Shown: positions 1-8,116, counted from the first letter of the stretch. The stretch is DNA of 26,272 nt from a bacterium (GCA_947502965.1 CANNCG010000006.1:1-26272), one strand, 5' to 3'. The notes: generated by a model not told the origin, from the letters alone. A program made the numbers and translations.

Positions 1-210
1 TCGTATTGCGCAATTCCCAGCTCAGCACATAGCGGCTATGCCAATCCATTACTGCCACCCAATACATAAATCCGCCGCCTTTTACGCCAATGTAGGTGAT
101 GTCTGCGCACCATACCTGATTGGGTCTGTTGATCTCGATGTCCTTGAGACGGTAGGGGTATACCGCATGTTGCGCGTTGGGAATCCTGGTGTTTGGCTTT
201 GCATATACCC
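1..210 (-). pseudogene. IS3-family transposase (OrfB, DDE integrase core) fragment
   Basis: Read on the - strand, this stretch gives an open frame with the IS3/IS150-type OrfB central region: AKPNTR, then VYPYRLKDIEINRPNQVWCA, then DITYIGVKGGGFMYWVAVMD, then WHSRYVLSWELRNT at the window edge. The Asp in WCADITYI corresponds to the first catalytic Asp of the DDE/rve domain. The frame is open from about position 232, but recognisable OrfB homology begins only at about 210 (VYAKPN). Upstream it runs into an in-frame TGA (complement of 233-235) inside an inverted-repeat element. The N-terminal part and any OrfA are therefore missing here, so this looks like a decayed insertion sequence. The rest of the gene lies outside the window. 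Confidence 0.8.
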
Positions 211-309
211 GTTCCAGAATAAAATCCAGGTTTCAAATCGTGGCGGGAGCCTATTCCGCATAGGTGACCAGCGCGATTTGGCAGCTGGGTTTCATTTTCG
301 AGCGGGTAT
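205..309. repeat. MITE-like inverted-repeat element, copy 1
   Basis: The ends, about 22 bases each (205-226 and 288-309), are imperfect reverse complements of each other, 17 of 22 by eye. They have the form ATACCC..TTCC..AAT on the left and GGTTTCATTTT..GGGTAT on the right. The - strand reading of 205-270 closely matches the + strand at 14337-14404, sharing GGTCAC, GGAATAGGC, CCCG and GATTTGAAA in the same order. That makes this one of two dispersed copies. It contains no convincing gene. It sits between the transposase remnant and the KaiC-like gene and ends about 30 bases before the latter's start. Confidence 0.65.
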
Positions 310-340
310 CCCATTGAAGAATGAGGGGCGGAGAATTATA

Positions 341-1057
341 GTGGGCACCATGCATCGTATCGCCTCTGGAATAGATGGTTTGGACAATATTCTTTTCGGA
401 GGCTTTCCGAAAGGTCGGACTACTTTGGTTGCTGGGGAACCCGGTACAGGGAAAACAACCCTCTGTCTCCAATATCTGTATGGCGGACTCAAACAAGGCG
501 AGTCGGCCCTGTTTGTTTCTATTGATGAAAAGCCCGAATATGTTTTGTCTGACGCCCTTTCTCTTGGGTGGGATCTGGATCCTTTTTTAGAATCGGGACA
601 GCTCCATATTATGGATATCACCCAACACTTCGGGAAACTCGGGACTGGGGAGCCCCACGTCGACATGCGACATGTCATCGAGTCTATCATGGCCAAAATC
701 ACCCAAACCGGGGCCTCACGTGTGGTCATTGACCCCATTGCCCCTTTGGTCTTTGGAGATAGCCAGGTGCACCAGTTGGTGAGCTATATTCGCGCCCTTA
801 TTTTCGCCCTAGAAGACAGCGGAGACATTACCACGTTGCTTACCTCCTATGTGCCTGTTGGCAGCGATAGGGTCAGTATTCTTGGCGTAGAGGAGTTTGC
901 CACCTCCGGTATCGTAATCCTTCGCCTGGAGCAACTCCAACAACGCTATGTACGTACCCTTCGTGTGAAAAAAATGCGCGGCACACGCGTGGATTTGTCT
1001 GCCCACCATATCGAAATCATAGCCGATCGTGGCGTGGTCGTGAGAAATCCCCTATGA
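341..1057 (+). CDS. KaiC-like RecA-superfamily ATPase, single domain
   Basis: This 238-residue protein covers one complete KaiC/RadA-type P-loop domain. The family opening (M)HRIASGIDGLDNIL is followed by Walker A GEPGTGKTT (residues 32-40), an IDE motif at 61-63 where KaiC has its catalytic Glu pair, and a Walker B RVVIDPIAP. The typical C-terminal strands GVEEFATSGIVILRL and KKMRGTRVD follow. The start chosen is GTG 341, because GGAG at 330-333 lies 7 bases upstream. ATG 350 is the alternative and matches the family N-terminus better. The frame is open back to 38, but that stretch is repeat and transposase remnant. The gene overlaps the next one by ATGA. Such orphan KaiC homologues usually act in signalling rather than a clock. 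The partner here is unknown, and the next gene product is a natural candidate. Confidence 0.85.
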   Translation: MGTMHRIASGIDGLDNILFGGFPKGRTTLVAGEPGTGKTTLCLQYLYGGLKQGESALFVSIDEKPEYVLSDALSLGWDLDPFLESGQLHIMDITQHFGKLGTGEPHVDMRHVIESIMAKITQTGASRVVIDPIAPLVFGDSQVHQLVSYIRALIFALEDSGDITTLLTSYVPVGSDRVSILGVEEFATSGIVILRLEQLQQRYVRTLRVKKMRGTRVDLSAHHIEIIADRGVVVRNPL

Positions 1058-2169
1058 CAAAAATATTAATTGCAGACGATGAAAAGCCCCTTCTCTTGCT
1101 CACGCAGATGGTATTCAGAGACGCCGGCATGGAGGTCATCACCGCCTCGGATGGTGCGGAAGCCATCGAAAAAGCCCTGTCCGAAAAACCAGATATTATT
1201 ATCACAGACGTTATCATGCCTTACAAAACAGGATTTGAAGTCTGCAAAGCTGTTCGGTCCAATCCAGAAACAGCCGATATTCCCATCATCATCATTTCCG
1301 CATTGGGAGATGAGTACAACAAACTAACAGGATTTGAAGAGGGCGCCGATGACTATGTGACTAAACCCTTTAATACCGCAGAGTTGCGGGCACGGGTCAA
1401 GGCCCTCTTGATGCGGTATGAAGCCAAAAAACGCCCCCCTCTCAAACCCCTACAAACCCCGAGGATAGACCAAGAAATCACTATCGAAGTCATCCCAACA
1501 GGGTTACCCGATCTCGACAGGTGCATGTCTGGCGGGCTTCCCAGAGGATCCAATATCCTTATCACTGGTTCCCTGGGCTCTGGAAAGTCTACCTTTGCCA
1601 GACAGTTTATTGGCAATGGGGTACGCCAGAGAGAAAAATCACTCTTTGTCATTCTCGATGACAATCCCAAACAAATCAGAAAAAGTATGGACTGCGGCCT
1701 CCCTATTGATGAAGCCGAAGCCCAGGGGCTGATTCGGTTTGTGGATGCCTACTCTTGGAGCAGCATGCTCACCCTGATGGATGAACGTTTTGTGGTCACC
1801 GGAATGTTAGATCTCAGCCATTTATCCGGTATTATTGGCGACGCTAGTCATGAATTGGGACAAAGCATCCAAAAAAAAGTAGGCGGAAGACGGGTTGTGG
1901 ATTCTATTTCAAGCCTTTTGATTGATTTTGAGTTGGCCCAGGTCCAGCGATTTATCAACCAGTTGGCCCGAACCGCATTGTCCTTTGGCGGTGTGACCAC
2001 CCTTTTTGTCGTCGAGGAAGGCACGGTCTCAGAACATGTGATGAATAACATTAAATACATTATGGACGGCATTTTAGAATTCAAAGTAGAAGATCATGCC
2101 AGATTTGTCCGTGTTGGGTCGATGAAATGGCGTCCATTTGACCCCACATGGGTCCCCTATCACATATGA
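1054..2169 (+). CDS. Response regulator receiver fused to a KaiC-like ATPase domain
   Basis: Residues 1-122 form a complete CheY-like receiver: acidic pair D8/D9, phosphoacceptor D52 in TDVIMP, the switch Ser in IIISALG, and K104 in DDYVTKPF. After a short Pro-rich linker (about 125-145), residues 146-371 form a KaiC-like P-loop domain with Walker A GSLGSGKST (172-180) and Walker B-like RRVVDSISSLL. At the position of the KaiC catalytic Glu pair the sequence is LDDNP (D202, D203), so ATP turnover may be slow or altered. The C-terminus (SMKWRPFDPTWVPYHI) ends in a way common in KaiC relatives. It is co-translated with the preceding KaiC-like gene (4-base overlap). I infer that phosphorylation at D52 controls the ATPase or its pairing with the upstream protein. 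No histidine kinase is in the window. Confidence 0.85.
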   Translation: MTKILIADDEKPLLLLTQMVFRDAGMEVITASDGAEAIEKALSEKPDIIITDVIMPYKTGFEVCKAVRSNPETADIPIIIISALGDEYNKLTGFEEGADDYVTKPFNTAELRARVKALLMRYEAKKRPPLKPLQTPRIDQEITIEVIPTGLPDLDRCMSGGLPRGSNILITGSLGSGKSTFARQFIGNGVRQREKSLFVILDDNPKQIRKSMDCGLPIDEAEAQGLIRFVDAYSWSSMLTLMDERFVVTGMLDLSHLSGIIGDASHELGQSIQKKVGGRRVVDSISSLLIDFELAQVQRFINQLARTALSFGGVTTLFVVEEGTVSEHVMNNIKYIMDGILEFKVEDHARFVRVGSMKWRPFDPTWVPYHI

Positions 2170-4277
2170 GTACCCTTGTCTGGGGAAAAGCCAGCACAGG
2201 AAAAACAACCACACTTGCCGAACATGCAGCCGCTTGTTTAAAAGACCCAGACGCACATGTTTTGTTTTTGGGATTCCAAGACCGTTTAGGCGATGAATTT
2301 CTAGGACTTATTCGGCACCATGATGGCGATGCAGGCCGTGTGGCCACCATGTCTTTCCAGACCTTTTGTCTAACGATTGTGCGCCAATTTTCGCAACCCC
2401 TTGGCCTAGCCCATCCACTGGCACTCCTCTCTGTTTCCGAAGAGCTGTCCCTCTGTCTCTGGCTGACCATGGGCAGGCATGAATCGCCCGAAAATATCCG
2501 AGACGCCTTGGGTCATATTCGAAAATTAAAAACTGGGATGATCACCCCAGCGCATTATCTGAAGGATCCCCTCCACACCCCCGACCGAGACACGGTTGCG
2601 TGGCTATATCCCGCCTATCAACGGTATCTCAAGGATCTCTCCCTCATCGATGCGGCAGACCTCCTACTATATTGTATTCAGGGGTTGCAGACACTCCCTG
2701 CCGCAGCTGCCGCCGTGGCAAAAGCCTATCGCCATGTCGTCATCGACAATGCCGAATCCTGCACAGAAGCCCAATGGCAACTTTTAAGCCTCCTTGCTCA
2801 CGCAGGGGTTTCGCTACTCGTGGCCATTGATCGGCCGCTTTGTCCAGCCTTGCCACATATCGAAAACTGGCCACAGACCACTATTTTAGAAACCAAAACG
2901 CCGTATCAACAGCCTCCCGCTGTTTCCATTGCCGTACACCACCTCATGGGCGAGGAGGGCCCTATCCCAGAGGTCTCCCCCATTTCCTATTTTATAGGCT
3001 ACGATGACCGTGAAGAGTCTGATTATATTTCCGGACAAATCCTACAGCAACGGCGCGAGGCCAAGGCTTCTTTTCATGATATCGGGATTGTGTACCGGTC
3101 TCACGCCCAGTGTCACTATCTGATGGACAGCCTGGAAAAACACCGCATTCCCTATATCGTTTTGGGGAAATCTATCTCCCATACAGAGACTCTGATTGGC
3201 AACATTCTTGGCTATTTGCGCCTCGTTGAAAACCCACAACACCAGGTGGCTCTCCTGCAAGTCTTGCGCCAAGCGCCTTTTCATTTTTCTGGGGAGAGTT
3301 TGCACATTTTGCGGGCACACATGTTTCATCATAGACCTGAGATCACCGGCGCGTTTGTGACATGGCCAGACCTCTCTGAGCGAGAATTGGACATGCTGCG
3401 TATGCTGTTTTCTATGGTCCAAGAGCTACGCACCGCGTACGCCGAACATCACAATATTAAAACCCTCTTGAGCGACATTATCGCGATGAGCGGATACGCC
3501 GCTATGATGGAAAACGATGACACCTTGTCCTCTATTGAAGATCTCGAAAATCTGGATACGTATATCCAAAATCTGGAAGAAGATACACCCCTCGAAGGCT
3601 TGATAGCGGACACCCTCCTCGCGACCCACGACCAAGCAGAGCGATCCGGCGATTCCGTGAGTTTGATCAATGCGAAAAACCTGCTTGGACGTCGGTTTAA
3701 GACCGTCTTTATCTGTGGGTTAGAAGAAGGTTTATTTCCACATTACAGCGCCCAATTTGACCCCGAAATCATGGCAGACGAAAAAGCCTATTTTTACCGT
3801 AGCCTCACCCGTAGCACCCAATTCCTTTATTTAACGTCCGCCTTCGAGCGCTCTCTTTATGGCCAAATCAGGGCTGAAGATGTGTCACGATGGGTGTTAG
3901 GCCTACCCAAAGAGATCCTCACGTGTACGCTGTCTCCCAAATTGGAAAACCACCCCTTCAAAGCAAACCTAGAGGCGTATGGGTTTGTCTGCCGTATCGC
4001 ATCACCGGCTGCAGTCATGACCCCGACAGGCTACGACATGGGCACATGGGTTACCCATCCCCTGTGGGGTAAGGGTGTCATACAGGCATGCAGCGGCGAA
4101 CTGGACCAACGCATGCTCACCATCGCATTTTCAGATGAGGTGCGTACCCTCATGGCAAAATATGCCCCACTCACGCCCATGTCTCAACACGACGCGTCTA
4201 TAGAGACGCCGTCCCCTCAACCCCAGACATCTTCTCAGCAAAGCCGAGAAGATGAGGACTTTCCCAATGTGGGTTAA
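2166..4277 (+). CDS. UvrD/PcrA-like SF1 protein with degenerate helicase motifs
   Basis: This 703-residue protein starts at ATG 2166, overlapping the previous stop as ATGA. Walker A GKASTGKT (residues 7-14) is intact. A Q/F-rich motif TMSFQTFCLTIVRQ and motif IV (IGIVYRSHAQCHYLMDSLEK) fit UvrD. The end of motif V (VFICGLEEGLFPH) is nearly identical to PcrA. Residues 623-672 resemble the PcrA/UvrD C-terminal Tudor-like domain (THPLWGKGVI, LTIAF, LMAKYAPL). Other motifs are damaged. Motif II reads IDNAES (D194, N195), where active enzymes have DE. Motif III lacks the usual GDxxQ. Motif V reads LINAKNLLGRRF instead of the HxxKGLEF type. It may be a DNA-binding protein with little or no helicase activity, or a very divergent helicase. 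The context is two KaiC-like ATPases upstream and queE downstream. Confidence 0.75.
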   Translation: MSTLVWGKASTGKTTTLAEHAAACLKDPDAHVLFLGFQDRLGDEFLGLIRHHDGDAGRVATMSFQTFCLTIVRQFSQPLGLAHPLALLSVSEELSLCLWLTMGRHESPENIRDALGHIRKLKTGMITPAHYLKDPLHTPDRDTVAWLYPAYQRYLKDLSLIDAADLLLYCIQGLQTLPAAAAAVAKAYRHVVIDNAESCTEAQWQLLSLLAHAGVSLLVAIDRPLCPALPHIENWPQTTILETKTPYQQPPAVSIAVHHLMGEEGPIPEVSPISYFIGYDDREESDYISGQILQQRREAKASFHDIGIVYRSHAQCHYLMDSLEKHRIPYIVLGKSISHTETLIGNILGYLRLVENPQHQVALLQVLRQAPFHFSGESLHILRAHMFHHRPEITGAFVTWPDLSERELDMLRMLFSMVQELRTAYAEHHNIKTLLSDIIAMSGYAAMMENDDTLSSIEDLENLDTYIQNLEEDTPLEGLIADTLLATHDQAERSGDSVSLINAKNLLGRRFKTVFICGLEEGLFPHYSAQFDPEIMADEKAYFYRSLTRSTQFLYLTSAFERSLYGQIRAEDVSRWVLGLPKEILTCTLSPKLENHPFKANLEAYGFVCRIASPAAVMTPTGYDMGTWVTHPLWGKGVIQACSGELDQRMLTIAFSDEVRTLMAKYAPLTPMSQHDASIETPSPQPQTSSQQSREDEDFPNVG

Positions 4278-5001
4278 GGACATTTTCTACTCCTTCCAAG
4301 GGGAAGGTCCCTATATCGGCGTTCCCCAGATTTTCCTACGCTTTTATGGATGCAATATACATTGTGCCTACTGTGACGAACCTGATTTTTCGCATCAGAA
4401 AAAAAACTATACCCGTGACCAGGTTTTGGCTGAATTGGCTCCCCTCATGGCCAAAAAGCCACACTCTATTTCTATCACCGGTGGTGAGCCCATGCTCCAG
4501 ACAGACGCGATTCTGGAAATAGCCCCTCACATTGAGGTACCGCTGTATCTCGAAACCAATGCAACGATGCCGGAAAAGCTCGATGTCTTATTGCCCTATA
4601 TCCGTTATTACAGTGTGGACTACAAACCTGGATTTTTGAAAGAATTTACAGCGTTTATTGCAAAAATCGCAGCCTATCACGCATCGCCGTTTCCCCTAGA
4701 ATCAGGTTCTAGCGCAACGAACGATCGCCATTTGAATCCCCCCAAGACGCTGCAAGAAACCCTCTTTGTGAAGCTGGTCCTCACCCCTGGGTTTTCACCA
4801 GAAGAAACCGCCTCTGTAGCCAAAGCTGTCGCAGATTTGGGGATTCAAATTCCGTTTATTATTCAACCTGTGACCCCTTTTGGGACGGTCCAACAAAAGG
4901 CCTCTATGCAGGATATAGAGCAAAATTTTGCTGCAGCGCAGACATGGCTGTCCGATGTACGCATTATCGGACAAACCCATAAGTTTATTGGGGTACGGTA
5001 G
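4267..5001 (+). CDS. queE: 7-carboxy-7-deazaguanine synthase (radical SAM)
   Basis: QueE converts 6-carboxy-tetrahydropterin to 7-carboxy-7-deazaguanine, a step in making queuosine and other 7-deazaguanines. The 244-residue protein begins MWVKDIFYSFQGEGPYIGVP, the characteristic QueE N-terminus. It carries the radical-SAM cluster motif C-x3-C-x2-C in GCNIHCAYCDE and the SAM-binding GGEP in ISITGGEPMLQ. ATG 4267 is chosen because GAGGA at 4254-4258 lies 8 bases upstream. ATG 4252 is in frame but has no ribosome site. The start overlaps the end of the UvrD-like gene by 11 bases. No other queuosine gene (queC, queD, queF) is in the window. A strong terminator follows directly. Confidence 0.92.
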   Translation: MWVKDIFYSFQGEGPYIGVPQIFLRFYGCNIHCAYCDEPDFSHQKKNYTRDQVLAELAPLMAKKPHSISITGGEPMLQTDAILEIAPHIEVPLYLETNATMPEKLDVLLPYIRYYSVDYKPGFLKEFTAFIAKIAAYHASPFPLESGSSATNDRHLNPPKTLQETLFVKLVLTPGFSPEETASVAKAVADLGIQIPFIIQPVTPFGTVQQKASMQDIEQNFAAAQTWLSDVRIIGQTHKFIGVR

Positions 5002-5014
5002 TGCGCCCCGTTTT

Positions 5015-5048
5015 ATGGCGTGTCTTCGCCACGCCATTGTTTTTTTTT
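5015..5048 (+). terminator. Rho-independent terminator after queE
   Basis: The 8-bp perfect stem ATGGCGTG/CACGCCAT (5015-5022 with 5030-5037) has a 7-base loop and is followed by TGTTTTTTTTT. It lies 14 bases after the queE stop and separates the KaiC-UvrD-queE set from the aminopeptidase and aroA. A second small hairpin, AAGGGC-TTC-GCCCTT, follows at 5050-5064 but lacks its own T run. Confidence 0.85.
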
Positions 5049-5127
5049 AAAGGGCTTCGCCCTTGGAATCCCGTTCCTGCTCACCTCGTCGGTGATTGCC
5101 CTCAGACCCATGGGGATGGGGTGCGTC

Positions 5128-6543
5128 ATGAGCGTTAACGAAGGGCTAGCGCCAAACGGGCAAGATAGCGAAGATCCCAACGCCCTCCTCGACATGTACT
5201 CGGGGGTCTTCCTTGACGAAGGTTTGGGTTGGGACGCTGCCCAACGATACCAAGCGCGCCGTGATGCCTTTCGACAAAAACTAAGCGCCCCATGTATTCT
5301 CTTCGGCGTGGCGGAAGGTCCCGATACGCCCTACAAAACATGGGGATACTGCCATGTCCCTGTTTTCCAAGAGCCTCTCTTTCTCTTTTTGACAGGACTC
5401 AATCAGGTTGGCCTCGCCCTCCTCATTCATCCGTCTGGCGAAGACATTCTCTTTCTCCCCGATATCGACCATGATAGGGCGTTTTGGGAAGGCCCCCATT
5501 TTGGCATCGGTGACGAAAAAGTCGAAAGCCTCGTGAGCACCCTCACGGGCATCTCCGCCTTGGGGCCCCGCAACAAAGTCAACGCCGCTCTCCTCGACTG
5601 TCTGGAAGAGACCGACGAACTCACCGGATATTGGCATCTCTTTCGCAACGGAAAGCCTATCAAAGACCACAATTATCTTTCATGGAAACACTGTGCCCAG
5701 GCCTTACGTCGCTATGACGAAACCCCGGAATGGCAGAATATTGCGACTGCACAATGGGACCTGCGCTTGCCTCTAGACGCTATCGATATTGCGCATATGA
5801 AAACCGCCACTGAGATCACACGAATGGCCTTTCTCGAAACCCTCGCGGTATTGTCCACCTGCACAACAGAAACAGAAGTGGCTGGTATTTTGAACGCCGG
5901 TATTCACATGCGCTCATGGTTTGGCAACAGCTTTCCCAGCATCGTCGCAGGGGGCGCCAACGCAACCGTATTGCATTATCACAAAAACAATTCGCCACTC
6001 CCCAAAGAGTGCCTCGTACTATTGGACTTCGGGGCACGTTGGCAATCGATGCATGCAGACGTCTCTCGCACCGTCCCATGTTCTGGACGCTTCAATCCCT
6101 TGCAAAAGAAGCTCTATACCCTTGTTCTCAATGCCCAAGAACAGGTTGAAAAGGCGGCCAAACCCGGGGTGACTATCGCCGAACTCAATACCCTCTGCTG
6201 GGCCCATATAAGCCAAGGCTTGGCTATCATGAAAGCCGAAGGGGCCATCATCGATCTCGATTACAAAGAGATGCCTCACAATGTCAGCCACTTGCTGGGA
6301 CGTCAGGTTCACGATGGTGACCCCCAGCGCAATTATCGGGATATGCCCCTCACCCCCGGTCTCATGATCACCAACGAACCTGGTCTCTATGGCCGCTTTC
6401 AGATGATAATCGCAGGCCATGTCTACGACGAAGCCATTGGGATTCGCATCGAAGACGATCTGCTCATTACCCAAACAGGTGTCGAAAACCTCAGCCTCTC
6501 TATCCCAAAAACCATTGAAGACTTGGAGGCCTTATTCACATGA
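5128..6543 (+). CDS. pepP: Xaa-Pro aminopeptidase (M24B, aminopeptidase P type)
   Basis: This dinuclear metallopeptidase removes the N-terminal residue preceding a proline. The protein has 471 residues from ATG 5128. The N-terminal half (about 1-210) is the creatinase-like non-catalytic domain. The C-terminal half is the pita-bread fold with all five metal ligands: D300 (LLDFGA), D311 (HADVSRT), H388 (HNVSHLLG), E417 (ITNEPG) and E442 (RIEDD). Their spacing agrees with E. coli PepP. The frame is open upstream to 5020, but that would begin inside the queE terminator. GGGG at 5118-5121 precedes ATG 5128 by 6 bases. Its stop overlaps aroA by ATGA, so the two are co-translated. There is no signal peptide from this start, so it should be cytoplasmic. 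Confidence 0.9.
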   Translation: MSVNEGLAPNGQDSEDPNALLDMYSGVFLDEGLGWDAAQRYQARRDAFRQKLSAPCILFGVAEGPDTPYKTWGYCHVPVFQEPLFLFLTGLNQVGLALLIHPSGEDILFLPDIDHDRAFWEGPHFGIGDEKVESLVSTLTGISALGPRNKVNAALLDCLEETDELTGYWHLFRNGKPIKDHNYLSWKHCAQALRRYDETPEWQNIATAQWDLRLPLDAIDIAHMKTATEITRMAFLETLAVLSTCTTETEVAGILNAGIHMRSWFGNSFPSIVAGGANATVLHYHKNNSPLPKECLVLLDFGARWQSMHADVSRTVPCSGRFNPLQKKLYTLVLNAQEQVEKAAKPGVTIAELNTLCWAHISQGLAIMKAEGAIIDLDYKEMPHNVSHLLGRQVHDGDPQRNYRDMPLTPGLMITNEPGLYGRFQMIIAGHVYDEAIGIRIEDDLLITQTGVENLSLSIPKTIEDLEALFT

Positions 6544-7892
6544 ATTGCCAAATCCCCAAAACAACCCTCAGCACACGCAGTAGCATCACAATTAGCACGA
6601 TTCCTGGGGATAAATCGCTGTCCCATCGCGCTGTTATTTTGGGCTCTCTGGCAGAAGGCATGTCTTCATTTTCAGGATTTCTCACTGCAGAAGATTGTCT
6701 GAACACCCTGCACGTATTTAATGCACTCGGCATCCAATCCAAACAAGAGGGCACCTCGCTCACCCTTCACGGGAAAGGCCTCTCCGGCCTACGCGCCCCG
6801 ATCAATGATGCCCTCTTGGATGTGGGCAATTCCGGCACAGGGATTCGATTGATCACAGGCGTCCTCGCCGCCCAGGCGTTTGACACGGCTATCACAGGCG
6901 ATGCCTCTATCCAAAAACGACCAATGAAACGGATCATCACGCCATTGTCCCTCATGGGTGCCCGGATCACGGGACAAACGCTACCGGGTAAGACCGACGT
7001 TTATCCCCCGTTACAGATCCATGGCAGCGCATTAAACGCCATCACCTACACACTGCCTGTGGCCAGCGCCCAGGTCAAATCCGCAATATTGCTCGCCTCT
7101 TTGTTTGTACAAGACATCACCACGATCATTGAACCCGAAGCTACCCGCGATCATACCGAGCGCATGCTCCAAGGCTATGGCGCAGATATCCGCAGAGAAG
7201 GAACGGCGATCATGTGTTCCGGCCAAAAGCCCTTGGTCGCACCCCATGGGTGTACAATTCAGATTCCAGCCGATATTTCGTCCGCAGCCTTTTTCATCGT
7301 ATTGGGATTGATCACCCCACACGAAGGACTTCACCTCACCCATATTGGGATCAATCCTACCCGTGACGCCCTCCTAGGTGTCCTGAAAGCGATGGGCGCA
7401 AGAATCGACATCCATACCATTGCGGGCGAAGATTTCGAGCCTCACGCCACGATCAGTGTCTACCCATCAGAGATGACCAATATAGATTTGGATCCCGCCG
7501 TGATTCCCTTTTTGATCGACGAGATTCCGATTTTGGCTGTGGCCGCCATGTTCGCCAAAGGCAGGTTGCGTGTGACAGGCGCCAAAGAGCTGCGGGTCAA
7601 AGAGTCTGACCGTATCGCCGGTATTGCCCGTATCGCAGCGGCGGTTGGGATCACAATAACCGAAATTGAAGATGGCTTTTCCATCACCGGTCGCCCAAGT
7701 GGCGAGTCATTCACCTTGGACTCTCACGGTGATCACCGTATCGCGATGTCAGGGATTGTCTTGGCCTACGCGGCAGAGATGTCCGCTACTGTGATAGGCT
7801 GCGCATGTATTCACACCTCATTCCCAAATTTTTTTGAGATTCTCAACACATGGGGACTTCCCTATCTTAAGGTTTCACAGCCCTGCGGATAA
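6540..7892 (+). CDS. aroA: 3-phosphoshikimate 1-carboxyvinyltransferase (EPSP synthase)
   Basis: EPSP synthase joins shikimate 3-phosphate and phosphoenolpyruvate in the pathway to chorismate. The 450-residue protein is full length. It shows PGDKSLSHRAVILGSLAEG near the N-terminus, VGNSGTGIRLITG, RPMKRIITPL, SAQVKSAILLASL, DISSAAFF, DEIPILAVAA, the catalytic-loop KELRVKESDRIAGI and GDHRIAMS near the end. The GNSGTGIR form is nearer to Bacillus-type enzymes than to the GNAGTAMR of enterobacteria. It overlaps pepP by 4 bases. It is the last gene before oriC, and its stop codon lies inside a one-mismatch DnaA box (7884-7892). It is transcribed towards the origin. Confidence 0.96.
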   Translation: MNCQIPKTTLSTRSSITISTIPGDKSLSHRAVILGSLAEGMSSFSGFLTAEDCLNTLHVFNALGIQSKQEGTSLTLHGKGLSGLRAPINDALLDVGNSGTGIRLITGVLAAQAFDTAITGDASIQKRPMKRIITPLSLMGARITGQTLPGKTDVYPPLQIHGSALNAITYTLPVASAQVKSAILLASLFVQDITTIIEPEATRDHTERMLQGYGADIRREGTAIMCSGQKPLVAPHGCTIQIPADISSAAFFIVLGLITPHEGLHLTHIGINPTRDALLGVLKAMGARIDIHTIAGEDFEPHATISVYPSEMTNIDLDPAVIPFLIDEIPILAVAAMFAKGRLRVTGAKELRVKESDRIAGIARIAAAVGITITEIEDGFSITGRPSGESFTLDSHGDHRIAMSGIVLAYAAEMSATVIGCACIHTSFPNFFEILNTWGLPYLKVSQPCG

Positions 7893-7925
7893 CCTGTGAA
7901 CAATCGGCCCTTCCATGTGCACAGC

Positions 7926-7934
7926 TGTGGATAA
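7926..7934 (-). promoter_or_regulatory. DnaA box, perfect
   Basis: TGTGGATAA, the reverse complement of TTATCCACA. It lies 34 bases after the aroA stop. Confidence 0.85.
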
Positions 7935-7985
7935 CCAAAGACAATCTTCGAAAGTCCCCGAACTGTTCACCGCCGCTCTGCCAAC

Positions 7986-7994
7986 TTATACACA
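7986..7994 (+). promoter_or_regulatory. DnaA box, perfect
   Basis: TTATACACA on the + strand. It is followed by a weaker TTATCCATG at 8000-8008. Confidence 0.85.
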
Positions 7995-8051
7995 GGATGT
8001 TATCCATGACAAAGCCCTATTTTTAGTTGAAACTACAGCTAGAAACACCAC

Positions 8052-8068
8052 TTATCCACTTGTACACA
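8052..8068 (+). promoter_or_regulatory. Tandem fused DnaA boxes of the unwinding module
   Basis: TTATCCACT and TTGTACACA, each one mismatch from consensus, share one base (8060). This is the same geometry as the box pair that precedes the DnaA-trios in the Bacillus subtilis origin. They point towards the trio and AT-rich tract immediately to the right. Confidence 0.8.
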
Positions 8069-8069
8069 C

Positions 8070-8116
8070 CTACTACTACGACTACGATTTATTTATATAT
8101 AATTATTTTTAATACG
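8070..8116. promoter_or_regulatory. DnaA-trio array and AT-rich unwinding element
   Basis: Directly after the fused boxes come CTA-CTA-CTA-CGA-CTA-CGA (8070-8087). On the opposite strand these are 3'-GAT-5' trios, with two GCT variants. An almost pure A/T run follows (8088-8113). In Bacillus, DnaA moves from the boxes onto the trios to open DNA. The order box-box, short C-rich gap, trios, AT run is the same here. Confidence 0.8.

Noticed and set aside
36..314. 92-residue - strand frame at the left edge
   Set aside because: It is out of frame with the recognisable transposase and spans the repeat, so it is a chance open frame.
38..340. N-terminal extension of the first KaiC-like protein
   Set aside because: The frame is open, but this stretch is the antisense of an IS3 transposase remnant plus the inverted-repeat element. 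KaiC homology and a ribosome site begin at 330-350.
5050..5064. Second hairpin AAGGGC-TTC-GCCCTT as another terminator
   Set aside because: It is short, with no T run after it. It is mentioned only as a neighbour of the real terminator.
5020..5127. Longer start for the aminopeptidase
   Set aside because: It would begin within the queE terminator stem, and the added residues show no family similarity.
7915..8112. 65-residue frame in the gap after aroA
   Set aside because: It runs through the DnaA boxes and trios, has no ribosome site and no protein-like composition.
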